64,000 nt of DNA from Algoriphagus sp. PAP.12 (GCF_026652115.1 NZ_JAPPSQ010000011.1:102358-166357), one strand, 5' to 3'. Counted from the stretch's first letter, positions 1-8,766 are shown. Translations and numbers: made by a program. The notes: generated from the sequence alone by a model not told the origin.

Positions 1-687
1 ATTTCTGCCGAAAGACAAAGGGTAAGCCCATTCTTTTTGGGAGGTGAAGTCATTCAGATTTCTTACCCGACTTCTGAGATGAGTCATGAAGAAAAAATGA
101 TGTCCATGCGTGGAAATAACCCTCATTTCTCCAGAGCGACCGTGCAACATGAATTGATTCCTGGTCATCACCTACAGCAATTTATGAATCAGCGATACAA
201 CACGCACAGAAGAATGTTTAGAACACCTTTCTGGACAGAAGGCTGGGCTTTGTACTGGGAGTTTGTGCTTTGGGACAGAGACTTTCCAAGAGATGCCAAG
301 GATAAAGTGGGGATGCTTTTCTGGAGAATGCACCGATGCGCTCGTATCATTTTCTCTTTGAGCTATCATTTGGGCACGATGACTCCTCAGGAATGTATCG
401 ATTTACTAGTGGATAAAGTTGGGCATGAATATGCCAATGCGGAGGCTGAAGTTCGCCGTTCTTTTGAAGGGAGATACGGCCCATTGTACCAAATCGCCTA
501 TATGATCGGAGCGCTGGAGTTCTACTCTTTGAGACAAGAAATGGTAGAATCAGGAAAAATGGATGAAAAAGAATTCCATGACTTGATTATGCAGCAAAAT
601 ACTATGCCGGTGGAGATTCTAAGAGCCAAGGTGACTGGTAATCCCCTGAATAAAAATCACAAAGCCAGCTGGAAATTTTTGGATTAA
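1..687 (+). CDS. DUF885 family protein, C-terminal part (5' end outside window)
   Basis: The reading frame is open from base 1, so only the last 228 residues are present and the start lies upstream. The segment carries HELIPGH, the zinc-metallopeptidase-like HExxxGH motif of DUF885 proteins, followed by a conserved aromatic stretch (FWTEGWALYWE) that supplies a further acidic ligand in this family. DUF885 members are usually about 550-600 residues, often exported, and are presumed peptidases. The gene ends 6 bases before a strong intrinsic terminator. The family call is based on recognised motifs; the substrate is not known. Confidence 0.8.
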   Translation: MSAERQRVSPFFLGGEVIQISYPTSEMSHEEKMMSMRGNNPHFSRATVQHELIPGHHLQQFMNQRYNTHRRMFRTPFWTEGWALYWEFVLWDRDFPRDAKDKVGMLFWRMHRCARIIFSLSYHLGTMTPQECIDLLVDKVGHEYANAEAEVRRSFEGRYGPLYQIAYMIGALEFYSLRQEMVESGKMDEKEFHDLIMQQNTMPVEILRAKVTGNPLNKNHKASWKFLD

Positions 688-693
688 GTAAAC

Positions 694-726
694 AAAAAAC
701 GGAGACCAATTTGGTCTCCGTTTTTT
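694..726 (+). terminator. Intrinsic terminator after the DUF885 gene
   Basis: A perfect inverted repeat (CGGAGACC / GGTCTCCG, short AT loop) is flanked by a run of A on the left and T on the right. It can therefore end transcription of the DUF885 gene on the + strand. It could also serve the convergent Spy-like gene that ends at 751 on the - strand. Confidence 0.85.
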
Positions 727-750
727 CTATAAAAATTAACCGTTTCTGAA

Positions 751-1512
751 TTATTTTTCTTTTAGAAAGATGACGATTGCTCCGTTTTCAGCTCTTGATC
801 CATACATTGCAACTGCACTTTTTCCTTTTAGGACATTGATACTTTCGATAGTATTTGGATCAATGTCTTTCATTTTAGTAGAAGGAATTATTTCAAAAGA
901 ATCACCTTTGGATATAATATACAATGGAGCATCATCAACTCCATTTTGAGCTTGAACAGCAACCGTTCCTTTCACGCCTTGAGTTATTGATGTGGCGTAA
1001 GCAGGTCGTCCTGAGACTACTTTTGTTCCATTGACAGAGGCCACGCCCATATTCGAACCTACAGGTGAAGGATATCCTACCACAGTCACCACATTATGTT
1101 TGTCCAGATAGTTGATTTGATCTTCAGTCAGTTCATTCTTGATAGCCACGAGAGAGTTTAATTGTTTTTTCTTAAGCTTGTTTTCGATTTCCAAAACCAA
1201 ATCCATTTGCTTGGAAACAGCAGTCTGATCGATTTTGGTTTTTTCCAACATCCCCTGAAGTTTGGAATTTGCTTCATCCAGATCCCATTTCAAGGTGGAG
1301 AATTCACCGGCATTTTCTGCATGGATTTTTTTGATTTTGACAGCCTGAGCATCCGTTAAATTGATTTCATTTCTGGCATCCATTATTCGGTCAGCAGAAA
1401 AGAGATTGCCTTTGAAGATGTCCGGTCCCTGAGCAGCTTTAGGAGTTACAAGCAATTGCCCAAAGGCAAAGTTTGAGAGCAGGATAAGTGCGGTTACTAA
1501 TAGGTTTTTCAT
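751..1512 (-). CDS. Exported Spy/CpxP-like protein with a C-terminal plug-like segment
   Basis: This 253-residue protein has an N-terminal signal peptide ending near FAFGQ. The helical middle has two LTxxQ-type motifs (LTDAQ near residue 53, LTEDQ near residue 130), as in Spy/CpxP/ZraP periplasmic sensors and chaperones. The last 50 residues (DPNTIESINVLKGKSA, then YGSRAENGAIVI) resemble the end of a TonB-receptor plug domain, but no barrel follows. It lies 12 bases downstream of the anti-sigma-like gene and is the third gene of a sigma / anti-sigma-like / Spy-like operon. A role in sensing envelope or metal stress for this sigma factor is inferred from that order. Confidence 0.65.
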   Translation of the reverse strand: MKNLLVTALILLSNFAFGQLLVTPKAAQGPDIFKGNLFSADRIMDARNEINLTDAQAVKIKKIHAENAGEFSTLKWDLDEANSKLQGMLEKTKIDQTAVSKQMDLVLEIENKLKKKQLNSLVAIKNELTEDQINYLDKHNVVTVVGYPSPVGSNMGVASVNGTKVVSGRPAYATSITQGVKGTVAVQAQNGVDDAPLYIISKGDSFEIIPSTKMKDIDPNTIESINVLKGKSAVAMYGSRAENGAIVIFLKEK

Positions 1513-1524
1513 TGTGGTGTTGGT

Positions 1525-1836
1525 TTAGAAATCTGTCAAAAGGGAGGAAGTCGTGGATTCCCAGGTGTCGATAAATGCCTTTTCTTCTATGATTATTTGT
1601 TGTTCATTATTTTCACCTTGCTCCAAGGAGATGATGATCACCTCTGCCGGTGCTTCTGGCGCTTGGGATAGTTGGAAGAACCAAAAGCATCCCACTAAGA
1701 AGCTGGCAGCGATGCCCGATGGGAGCCACCAGTTGATGGCTTTCACTTTTGCTTCTGGAAACTCGGGAATCTCCAGCTGTTGATCTTGCTTTTTCATTTC
1801 TGAGAAAAAGCTATGTAGCATTTCGTCATTTTCCAT
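1525..1836 (-). CDS. Small single-span membrane protein, probable anti-sigma factor
   Basis: This 103-residue protein has a short charged cytoplasmic N-terminus, one membrane span (about residues 36-56, preceded by INWWLPSG) and an acidic extracytoplasmic tail. Its start overlaps the end of the sigma-factor gene by 11 bases, so the two are probably translationally coupled. Short one-span proteins encoded directly after an ECF sigma factor are commonly anti-sigma factors. No zinc-binding anti-sigma motif (HxxxCxxC) is visible, so the assignment rests on position and topology only. Confidence 0.6.
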   Translation of the reverse strand: MENDEMLHSFFSEMKKQDQQLEIPEFPEAKVKAINWWLPSGIAASFLVGCFWFFQLSQAPEAPAEVIIISLEQGENNEQQIIIEEKAFIDTWESTTSSLLTDF

Positions 1837-2320
1837 TTTGCTCGATCAGTTGAGATTTTTGAATCAATTCTTTGAGTTTTTTCTTTCCACGCTCATAATG
1901 AGTGCGGGCCGTTCCTACATTGATTTGTAGGATTTCTGCGCTTTCTGCGATAGTCATTTGATGGTAAAAGACCGCCATGATCACCTCTCGCTGCATTTCT
2001 GGAAGTTTTTTGATCATCCCCTCATAATCCGTGGAGTCTACTTCCTCAATCGTATCGATTGGGTCGTAGCTTTCCTCTAGCGGGACTACTTTTCCTGCTT
2101 TTCTATATTCATCGATGATGGTGTATCGAATTATAGAGAAGAGCCAGGTTTTTGCTTTTTTAGGATCTTTTAGCTTTGCTTTTCCTTCCAGAATCTTCAA
2201 ATAAGACTGCTGCAACATATCTTTTGCCAGTTCATCATCGAATTGACAACATTGCCTTGCCCAGATATAGGCATCGCGATGAAGCTGTTTGAGGATATGT
2301 TCGAGCTCAGTCCGATTCAT
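1826..2320 (-). CDS. ECF-type RNA polymerase sigma factor (sigma-70 family)
   Basis: This 164-residue protein has the two-domain layout of ECF sigma factors. Region 2 is near residues 10-85, with DMLQQSYLKIL and a WLFSIIRYTIIDEYRK segment that would contact the -10 element. A region 4 helix-turn-helix lies near residues 105-155 (MTIAESAEILQINVGTARTH). It is the first gene of an operon with an anti-sigma-like and a Spy-like gene, which suggests response to an envelope signal. Its target promoters cannot be identified from this window. Confidence 0.9.
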   Translation of the reverse strand: MNRTELEHILKQLHRDAYIWARQCCQFDDELAKDMLQQSYLKILEGKAKLKDPKKAKTWLFSIIRYTIIDEYRKAGKVVPLEESYDPIDTIEEVDSTDYEGMIKKLPEMQREVIMAVFYHQMTIAESAEILQINVGTARTHYERGKKKLKELIQKSQLIEQNGK

Positions 2321-2389
2321 TTACATCCATTAGTCGGGTAAATGGAGGAATATATGACAAAAAGGTTAAAAAAGTTTAGAAGGTTTAAG

Positions 2390-2430
2390 GTTGGAAAGTG
2401 GTAAACCTTTGAATTTTACCACTTTCCAAC
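2390..2430. repeat. Perfect 16-bp inverted repeat between the sigma gene and the next gene
   Basis: The arms 2390-2405 and 2415-2430 are perfect reverse complements (GTTGGAAAGTGGTAAA and its complement) around a 9-base loop. The repeat sits 8 bases past the stop of the downstream-reading barrel gene (ends at 2439) and about 70 bases upstream of the sigma-factor start. No T-run follows at once on the - strand. It may be a terminator of the barrel gene, an operator for the sigma operon, or a dispersed small repeat. Confidence 0.6.
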
Positions 2431-2438
2431 ATTCGAAC

Positions 2439-3092
2439 TTATTTATCCTTTATCTTAAATAAATAAGCCAATGAAAACTCTAGATTAGTGGAGGACATGT
2501 CAAAAATTCGGTCTTGGCCTTCTGGATTGGTGAAATCATAGGAAAAGCGGACTTCCGCAGCTAAAGTACTTTTGCCGAAGAGTTTGGAAATTCCAGCACC
2601 TCCTGTCAATCCATACATAAACCTATTAGGCGAATCATCAGATCCTCCAAAAGTAGGAATCTCCGCTGGGCTTGCATCGCTAAATTCGCGTTGAACATCT
2701 TTGGCATTTACCAAATATCCAAAATGGGTTCCCATCTTTATTTGAAATCTTCCAGATCTTCCAGCATAGAATGATGCCAAAAACGGAACTTTTAAATAGT
2801 TGAACTCTGTGATGTTTGTAGCAATCGGATCCAAATCTTCATTGAGCTGCTTATAGCCTAATGTGATCCATTGGAGGTTGAGTTCTACACCTGCGTTTTT
2901 TGAATTGAAATGCTCCACTACCAAAGCAAAAGTAGGCTTACCGACACTCTCAGCTGTAATTCCTCGGGAATTGGCAGCAGGTCGATACGTGTAGGTGGCA
3001 TTGGTAAATCCTCCTCGGATTCCGACACTAGTCTGTGCCATCGCCGAAAATCCACATATTAATAAGAATAAAACTAAAAGGGTGCTACGCAT
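2439..3092 (-). CDS. PorT-family-type outer-membrane beta-barrel protein
   Basis: This is a 217-residue protein. The ATG at 3092 is preferred over an in-frame TTG at 3098 because it begins directly with the signal peptide (ending in SAMAQ). The mature part alternates polar and hydrophobic residues with many aromatics and has TGGAGISKLFG-type turns and a final strand ending LAYLFKI, the pattern of small 8-stranded outer-membrane barrels common in Bacteroidota. It is followed by the plug-domain protein gene on the same strand, 27 bases upstream. Its ligand is unknown. Confidence 0.7.
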   Translation of the reverse strand: MRSTLLVLFLLICGFSAMAQTSVGIRGGFTNATYTYRPAANSRGITAESVGKPTFALVVEHFNSKNAGVELNLQWITLGYKQLNEDLDPIATNITEFNYLKVPFLASFYAGRSGRFQIKMGTHFGYLVNAKDVQREFSDASPAEIPTFGGSDDSPNRFMYGLTGGAGISKLFGKSTLAAEVRFSYDFTNPEGQDRIFDMSSTNLEFSLAYLFKIKDK

Positions 3093-3119
3093 ACCCAAAA
3101 TAAGGGAATCTGATCGAAA

Positions 3120-5903
3120 TTATTTTTGATTAATTGTGAAAGTACCTGAAATAGGAGCCCCATTGATAGAAAGACCTCTAATTTCTACAGTCATTGGACC
3201 TGCATTATCATTGGTGAAGAAAGTGATGGAAGCATTTCCAGACTCGTCAGTGACAAGCATCGGATTCCAGTATAATGTTTGGCGAATATCTTTTGCCATT
3301 GATTCTTCTTCCTGCTCATAATCTACTTGATAAAAGCTTTGAGGTGGCTGGTAGCCTTCAATAGTAAACATTGACATTCCTTTGGTGCCAAGAGGGCCAG
3401 ATCCGTTTCCACCTTCTTTGAGATATACGGCGATAACGCCATTTTTGCCCTGCTCCCCAAGGGTAGATACTATTCGGGAAACAACTTCTACTCTGTCTAT
3501 ATCTCGTGGGTCGATGGTGCGCAAATTATCAGCTGCGGTAATTGAACCAACACTTGGTCTTACCGCTCCATTGACCATCACGACGGGTTCAAAAGAACCT
3601 GAAGCTGAACTTCCCCCACCTCTGATTCTGATTTGTTGCTGCCCTGAAGTACCTGCAATAATCACTCTCATTCCAGGTACATTTCCTGCCAAACTATTTA
3701 CCAAGTCTACTGTATTGCCTGTTCCCATCAATTTGTCTCCAGTGACGATATAATCAGGATCTCCATAGATTGCTTGGCTGCTTTTCTTCTCTTTAGTACC
3801 ATCCTCAGCTTCTTCGTTTGCAGAAATAGGCTCTATGAGTTGCAATGGACGGATAGCTTCATCTGCTTTAGTCGTTTGAGGAAAAATTGGATTTAAGGGA
3901 AGTACGACCGGAGCTTTTAAATCTTCAACCAATTCTACGTTTTCAATGGGTTTGCCTTTTTTATCCATTGCCTGAATAGCAAGTTTCATCGGTCCATAAA
4001 ACTCCATATCCTCCATGGCAAATTCTCCATTTTTGTCTGACTCCAAGTCAATCATTCCTTCGAAATCATTGACAAATACAGTGATTTCACCTTCTTCCCC
4101 TTTGCCTTTTTCATCGGTCACTTTCCCTTTTTTCGTAAGCCCTTTTTCAATTTGATAGGAGAAGCGATCCAAGTTTACCGTTTCAGGGATCTTTTCCAAT
4201 TTCAATTGATCAGTAATATTGACCGGGTAGGGAACCATCGGGATTTGAGTTTGATCAATAATAGAAACTGCTAAGATCGCCTGGATCCCCATTTGGGATT
4301 GATCTTTTGCAGAAAGAGTCAATGTTACCTTTTCTCTTTTACCATACTGGTCTTGATTCGGTTTTACTGAGAAATTCGGGTTTTGAACTTCAGAGGCTGT
4401 ACCTGGACTTACTCTTGAATATAGATCCAAAACCTCCAATGGTTGCATGAAAAGGTAGTCTGGACCATAGTTTCTATTCCAATTGGTATAAGCTCTCAAG
4501 AAATATTTCTCCTCTGAGAGGCTGTCGGGCAAATGGAAGTTACCTGAGACTCCTCCGTTGAAGATTTTGAATTTCTTTTCAATAATATAATCTCGATTTT
4601 CATTGATCAATTCTACATAGAGCACCTTACTAAGTTCTTCTTTGAGATAAGGATTGCCATAGTTGATAAAGGCCTTAAAATAAACCTCATCCCCAGCATA
4701 GTAGACTGGTTTGTCAGTATGTATGAATACTTTCTCTTGGAGGTTTTGAGCAGTCCTTTCCAAACTTTGAAGCTGAATGGCTTTTTCGGCATCGTAATCC
4801 AAAGGCAATAGGGTAGAAATCCGCTTTCTGTCCATGTCACCGGAAAAAACCAGGTCTTGTGGATTGAGGACTGAACCATTTTCTTTTACTCTAACCTTTC
4901 CGCCATTGACTTCTAGCCAAGAGACTGGATAAGGAGCATCTTTATAAGTATTGACTTGCGTATATCCTTTTTGATAGTGGATTTCTATTCGACCTTTCAT
5001 ATTGATCAAATATTCGCCTGGTTTGTCTGCTTTGGTTACTAAGTTGTCTGGTTTGTATTCTACAACTGACCTCCCCAATTCATTAGCAAAAATATCAGAC
5101 CTCATATTCATGGAAGGGGATCCTCCTGCTTTATCTCCATAGAGATAAAACCCTTCTTTTTGGTGTTCGCCAGTCAACAAAGCCCGAAACATATTTTGAG
5201 GCGATTTTCTATAGGTATCGGCTCTGTTTTGTTCCCATGCGGTCCGCTGGTTCTCTGATTCAGGGGTCATTTCTTCAAATCGAGCCGCCCCTGCAATTCT
5301 ATAGCTCGTTGGGTTGTCAAAAAACTCCTTCAGGTCAAAGGTGATTTTATAGCCCAGATAATTGTTCATGATTTCAATGGGAAGAAGAGCTTCAGCCTTA
5401 AAGCTTCCTTTTTCTTCTGCTTCGGGGAAGTCTATCACCCAGGGGTTTTCGATTTGAGATTGGCCTGCTACTGCATCATTACCAAGAAATAGGTTTTCGA
5501 ATTTCCGAAGATCCCTTTCCCAAGTTTTGTCTCTTTTGGCTTTGATTTCTACATCAGAAAGTTCTGTTTCCAAAGCTTTCATACTCAGGTTGACAGTCAA
5601 TGTTCCTCCTGGATTTAGGGTGATAGGCTTTGTCTGCGCCTCATAGCCCATAAAAGAAAAACTCAATTCAATCGCCCCAGGCTCCAATCCTTCCAAAATG
5701 TATGCGCCATCCATATCCGTGACCGTAGAAATGGTGGTGTTATTGATGAAAACATTGCAGAAGGGAAGTGTTTCGCCGGTTTCTGAATCTTTTACGATCC
5801 CTTTTACAGATGCCGATTGGGAAAAAGCATAAAGGGTGGTAGTGAAAGCGAGGAATAGAATTCCGAATATTCTCTTTTGGAAATTATTTGAAAAAAATCT
5901 CAT
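3120..5903 (-). CDS. Large exported protein with carboxypeptidase-regulatory-like, MG2-like and TonB-plug-like domains, no barrel
   Basis: This 927-residue protein has a signal peptide. An Ig-like CarboxypepD_reg-like domain follows at about residues 32-115 (VKGIVKDSETGETLPFCNV). A macroglobulin MG2-like region lies at about 385-490 (VFIHTDKPVYYAGDEVYFKA), more Ig-like segments to 660, and a plug-like segment at about 715-820 (VNSLAGNVPGMRV, IDRVEVVSR, NGVIAVYLKEG). A 22-strand receptor barrel is missing. Such proteins recur in Bacteroidota and are often annotated as TonB-receptor plug proteins; their role is not established. It probably shares a transcript with the small barrel gene downstream. 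Confidence 0.7.
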   Translation of the reverse strand: MRFFSNNFQKRIFGILFLAFTTTLYAFSQSASVKGIVKDSETGETLPFCNVFINNTTISTVTDMDGAYILEGLEPGAIELSFSFMGYEAQTKPITLNPGGTLTVNLSMKALETELSDVEIKAKRDKTWERDLRKFENLFLGNDAVAGQSQIENPWVIDFPEAEEKGSFKAEALLPIEIMNNYLGYKITFDLKEFFDNPTSYRIAGAARFEEMTPESENQRTAWEQNRADTYRKSPQNMFRALLTGEHQKEGFYLYGDKAGGSPSMNMRSDIFANELGRSVVEYKPDNLVTKADKPGEYLINMKGRIEIHYQKGYTQVNTYKDAPYPVSWLEVNGGKVRVKENGSVLNPQDLVFSGDMDRKRISTLLPLDYDAEKAIQLQSLERTAQNLQEKVFIHTDKPVYYAGDEVYFKAFINYGNPYLKEELSKVLYVELINENRDYIIEKKFKIFNGGVSGNFHLPDSLSEEKYFLRAYTNWNRNYGPDYLFMQPLEVLDLYSRVSPGTASEVQNPNFSVKPNQDQYGKREKVTLTLSAKDQSQMGIQAILAVSIIDQTQIPMVPYPVNITDQLKLEKIPETVNLDRFSYQIEKGLTKKGKVTDEKGKGEEGEITVFVNDFEGMIDLESDKNGEFAMEDMEFYGPMKLAIQAMDKKGKPIENVELVEDLKAPVVLPLNPIFPQTTKADEAIRPLQLIEPISANEEAEDGTKEKKSSQAIYGDPDYIVTGDKLMGTGNTVDLVNSLAGNVPGMRVIIAGTSGQQQIRIRGGGSSASGSFEPVVMVNGAVRPSVGSITAADNLRTIDPRDIDRVEVVSRIVSTLGEQGKNGVIAVYLKEGGNGSGPLGTKGMSMFTIEGYQPPQSFYQVDYEQEEESMAKDIRQTLYWNPMLVTDESGNASITFFTNDNAGPMTVEIRGLSINGAPISGTFTINQK

Positions 5904-5960
5904 TTGTTTTTTGGGATAGAATCCTTGAAAAATAAGATTTTAATTTCGTTATGAAAAAAT

Positions 5961-5985
5961 AAAAGCCCCTAGAAAGGAGCTTTTT
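5961..5985 (-). terminator. Intrinsic terminator after the small lysine-rich protein gene
   Basis: The hairpin AAAAGCCCCT / AGGAGCTTTT has one mismatch and a short loop. It lies 8 bases beyond the stop of the - strand gene at 5993-6190, with flanking A/T runs that give a U-tract on the - strand transcript. It separates the gltX transcription unit from the plug-protein gene. Confidence 0.7.
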
Positions 5986-5992
5986 ATAAATA

Positions 5993-6190
5993 TTAGGATT
6001 TTTTTACATCATCCAGATCATCACGGTCTTTGAGTTTTTTGTCTTCCACATTTTGGTTCAAAAACTCATTGATCTTATCGATGGGAAAGGAGGAGCTGAT
6101 TTCGCCGAAAGAATTGATTTCCATTTTGAAACCTTTCAATTCCTCGTGAACTTTTGGATCCTCGTCTTTCTTTTTTTTCTTCTTGCTCAT
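5993..6190 (-). CDS. Small lysine-rich conserved hypothetical protein
   Basis: This 65-residue cytoplasmic protein begins with a poly-lysine run (MSKKKKKK) followed by an acidic and basic mix. The core KGFKMEINSFGEISSSFPIDKINEFLN looks folded. It begins 11 bases after the gltX stop and is followed by a terminator, so it is probably the last gene of the gltX transcript. Small proteins with this layout are recurrent in Bacteroidota, but the function is unknown. No transmembrane segment or cysteine is seen. Confidence 0.65.
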   Translation of the reverse strand: MSKKKKKKDEDPKVHEELKGFKMEINSFGEISSSFPIDKINEFLNQNVEDKKLKDRDDLDDVKKS

Positions 6191-6201
6191 GGCTTTGGTT
6201 T

Positions 6202-7740
6202 TTATCCTGCTATGCTTAACGTATCCAAAGCAAATCGGATGCGTTTGGCCAGTTCAGCCGTTCCTAAGATAGCAAATATCTCCATCAAATCCGGTCCGCC
6301 GCCAACACCTGTTACTGCCAAACGAACAGCTTGCATGACTTTACCCGACTTGATTTCTTCCGCTTCGGCAGACTCACCCAATAAGTTTTTGGCAGTTTCT
6401 GCGTCAAATGTTCCACTGAAATTATCCAAAACTCCTGCATAATGAGTCAAAACCTTAACGGCATCTTCATTCCATTTTTTGGATGCTACTTGCTCATCAA
6501 AAGTATCTGGAGCAATAACAATGTATTGGTAGTCTTTCCAGAATTCTGCAGGGAAGGTCACTCTTTCTTTGGTTAGGCGAACCATATTTTCTGCCAGTTC
6601 TGGAGAGATTTCAGTTCCTGTGGACTTGGCATCAGCTACCACAAATTCCGCTAATTCAGAATCAGGTTTTGATCTCAAATATTGTTCGTTGTACCACTTA
6701 GCTTTGGCAATATCAAACTTGGTTCCTGACTTTCCAATTCTTTCAATGGAGAAGGCTTCTACCAATTCTTCTTTGGAGAAAATCTCCTGATCATTTCCTG
6801 GGTTCCAGCCCAAGAATGCCAAGAAGTTCAAGAAAGCATCAGGTAAGTATCCTTGCTCTCTAAATCCGGCTGCAGTCTCCCCAGTAGCTTTGTTTTCCCA
6901 GTTTAATGGGAATACAGGGAAGCCTAATTTGTCTCCGTCACGCTTAGAAAGCTTTCCGTTTCCATCAGGCTTCAATAACAAAGGTAAATGGGCGAATTGA
7001 GGCATGGTGCTTTCCCAACCGAAGAACTTATAAAGCAAAACGTGCAAAGGAGCAGAGGGTAACCATTCTTCGCCACGGATCACATGGGTGATTCCCATCA
7101 AGTGATCATCGACGATATTCGCCAAGTGATAAGTGGGCATTCCATCTGATTTCATTAAAACTTTATCATCCAAGGTGGAGGAATGAACCATCACCCAACC
7201 ACGGATCATATCATTGAGACGAACTTCCTCTTTACGAGGGATTTTTACGCGGATCACATAAGGATCTCCTGAAGCCAATCTCTCTTTTACTTCCTCTTCA
7301 GAAAGTGTCAGGGAGTTTTTCATCTGAGTTCTGGTGATGCTATTGTATTGAGGCTGAACTACCCGAGCAGCGGTCAATCTCTTTCTCATAGCTTCCAGTT
7401 CCTCAGAAGTATCGAAGGCATAATATGCATGACCTTTTTCTACCAAATCCAGTGCATATTGCATGTAATCTGCTTTACGCTCAGACTGTCTGTATGGACC
7501 AACCTCTCCTGGATTCCAAGGACTTTCATCTGCAGTGATGCCCAGCCAATCTAAAGAATCTTTGATATAATCCTCCGCTCCCGGAACGAATCGAGTCTGA
7601 TCTGTATCCTCTATTCTCAGAAGGAATTTTCCCCCATTCTTTTTTGCAAAAAGATAATTGTAAAGGGCTGTTCTCACCCCCCCGATATGTAATGGCCCTG
7701 TGGGTGAAGGGGCAAATCTTACTCGAACTTCTCTACTCAT
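6202..7740 (-). CDS. gltX: Glutamyl-tRNA synthetase
   Basis: This 512-residue class I aminoacyl-tRNA synthetase charges tRNA-Glu with glutamate. The HIGH-type motif is seen in APSPTGPLHIGGVRT (residues about 10-24) and the KMSKS-type loop as KLSKRDG near residue 262. The length matches bacterial GltX, and the C-terminal anticodon-binding region is present. The ATG at 7740 leads directly into the conserved REVRVRFAPSPTG. A -7 promoter box lies about 60 bases upstream, and the gene is followed by the small lysine-rich gene. Confidence 0.97.
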   Translation of the reverse strand: MSREVRVRFAPSPTGPLHIGGVRTALYNYLFAKKNGGKFLLRIEDTDQTRFVPGAEDYIKDSLDWLGITADESPWNPGEVGPYRQSERKADYMQYALDLVEKGHAYYAFDTSEELEAMRKRLTAARVVQPQYNSITRTQMKNSLTLSEEEVKERLASGDPYVIRVKIPRKEEVRLNDMIRGWVMVHSSTLDDKVLMKSDGMPTYHLANIVDDHLMGITHVIRGEEWLPSAPLHVLLYKFFGWESTMPQFAHLPLLLKPDGNGKLSKRDGDKLGFPVFPLNWENKATGETAAGFREQGYLPDAFLNFLAFLGWNPGNDQEIFSKEELVEAFSIERIGKSGTKFDIAKAKWYNEQYLRSKPDSELAEFVVADAKSTGTEISPELAENMVRLTKERVTFPAEFWKDYQYIVIAPDTFDEQVASKKWNEDAVKVLTHYAGVLDNFSGTFDAETAKNLLGESAEAEEIKSGKVMQAVRLAVTGVGGGPDLMEIFAILGTAELAKRIRFALDTLSIAG

Positions 7741-7798
7741 GCTTGGCTGTTATTTCTTATCGAGGTAATAGACCTCAAGGATTCAATTAAATCAGCTG

Positions 7799-7806
7799 CA
7801 AAGATA
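7799..7806 (-). promoter_or_regulatory. -7 box upstream of gltX
   Basis: On the - strand the sequence reads TATCTTTG, an exact match to the Bacteroidota -7 consensus TAnnTTTG. It lies 59 bases upstream of the gltX ATG. A clear -33 TTG at the usual spacing is not evident. A small GAGGT/ACCTC hairpin lies in the predicted leader. Confidence 0.5.
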
Positions 7807-7863
7807 GGGATTTGTCAAGGAAGGGAAATTCTAGCTTGTGATAATTCTGTCAATTAAAGGCTA

Positions 7864-8154
7864 CTATTCTTTCTCAATCACCTTTTTCAAATATCCCAAA
7901 ACAAAAAAAGCGATCATAGCCCCAATCCCGGGAAGTGATAAAATGAGCATTTTCAGGAATTTTTCATTTTCCTCAGGTGTGAAATGGAAGAATGAAAATT
8001 TCACGGATATCCTCCAATCAGTCATCAGGTCCAAGTAGGAGAGATAGATGAAATAAATAGAAAGGCAGATAAGAAGAACTGCCAATACCTGGAAAATACT
8101 GATTACAACTGTCGCCAAATTTTTGGCTGGATCAATTAAGCTGGGAGAATTCAT
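7864..8154 (-). CDS. Small membrane protein of unknown function
   Basis: This 96-residue protein has two predicted membrane spans (about residues 15-38 and 68-88) separated by a polar segment containing FHFTPEENEKFLKML, and a basic C-terminus. No family was recognised. It stands alone between gltX and rplS on the - strand. The absence of any competing frame and the membrane-like composition support it as a real gene, but no role can be assigned. Confidence 0.55.
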   Translation of the reverse strand: MNSPSLIDPAKNLATVVISIFQVLAVLLICLSIYFIYLSYLDLMTDWRISVKFSFFHFTPEENEKFLKMLILSLPGIGAMIAFFVLGYLKKVIEKE

Positions 8155-8298
8155 TGTGAAAAAAGATTGATTAAATATAAAATTTAACTCTCAGGGAATC
8201 AATGAACTGTGTGTTAAAATTGGCTAATGTGTTGGTAATGATGATAACGAAAAGTATTAAGGCTTTATTTTAATCAAATGCTCAATGGGCTAAAAATC

Positions 8299-8329
8299 AA
8301 AAAAGGAACCCATTGCTGAGTTCCTTTTT
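8299..8329 (-). terminator. Intrinsic terminator of the rpsP-rimM-trmD-rplS operon
   Basis: Inverted repeat with arms AAAAAGGAAC and GTTCCTTTTT around a 10-base loop, lying about 20 bases after the rplS stop on the - strand. Read on that strand it is a stable hairpin followed by a T-run, as expected at the end of this ribosomal operon. Confidence 0.85.
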
Positions 8330-8349
8330 GATGAGAAGAGTATGCACTC

Positions 8350-8715
8350 TTAGTGCTTCACTCTGATTTTTTCCTTGATACGAGCAGCTTTACCCTGACG
8401 TCCTCTCAAGTAGAACAATCTAGCTCTTCTTACTCTACCTTGTCTCAATACGTCGATTTGCTCGATAGCTGGAGAAAGGATTGGGAAGATACGCTCAACA
8501 CCGATTCCGTTGGAGATTTTTCTTACTGTGAAAGTCTCACCATTGGAGTTAGGGTTTTTACGTTGGATCACAGTTCCCTGGAACTGCTGAACTCTTTCCT
8601 TGTTACCTTCTTTAATACGTACGTGTACGTTGATTGTATCACCAGCTTTGAAAGAAGGGAATTTGGCTCTAGCCTCTTGGTATTCCGCTTCTACAATTTT
8701 CAATAGTTCGCTCAT
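8350..8715 (-). CDS. rplS: Large-subunit ribosomal protein L19
   Basis: This 121-residue protein matches bL19 along its length, including [28 protein letters not shown] and [12 protein letters not shown]19 sits at the interface of the 30S and 50S subunits. It is the last gene of the operon rpsP-rimM-trmD-rplS, separated from trmD by 51 bases, and is followed by a strong terminator. The bases around it show the usual high conservation of ribosomal genes. Confidence 0.98.
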   Translation of the reverse strand: MSELLKIVEAEYQEARAKFPSFKAGDTINVHVRIKEGNKERVQQFQGTVIQRKNPNSNGETFTVRKISNGIGVERIFPILSPAIEQIDVLRQGRVRRARLFYLRGRQGKAARIKEKIRVKH

Positions 8716-8766
8716 AGCTTTTATATTTTATGCTTTCGCTGTTTGGCCAACGCGTGGCTTTTTGAA

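Noticed and set aside
3382..3753. 123-codon + strand frame inside the plug-protein gene
   Set aside because: It is the antisense of a clearly coding - strand gene and has no motif of its own.
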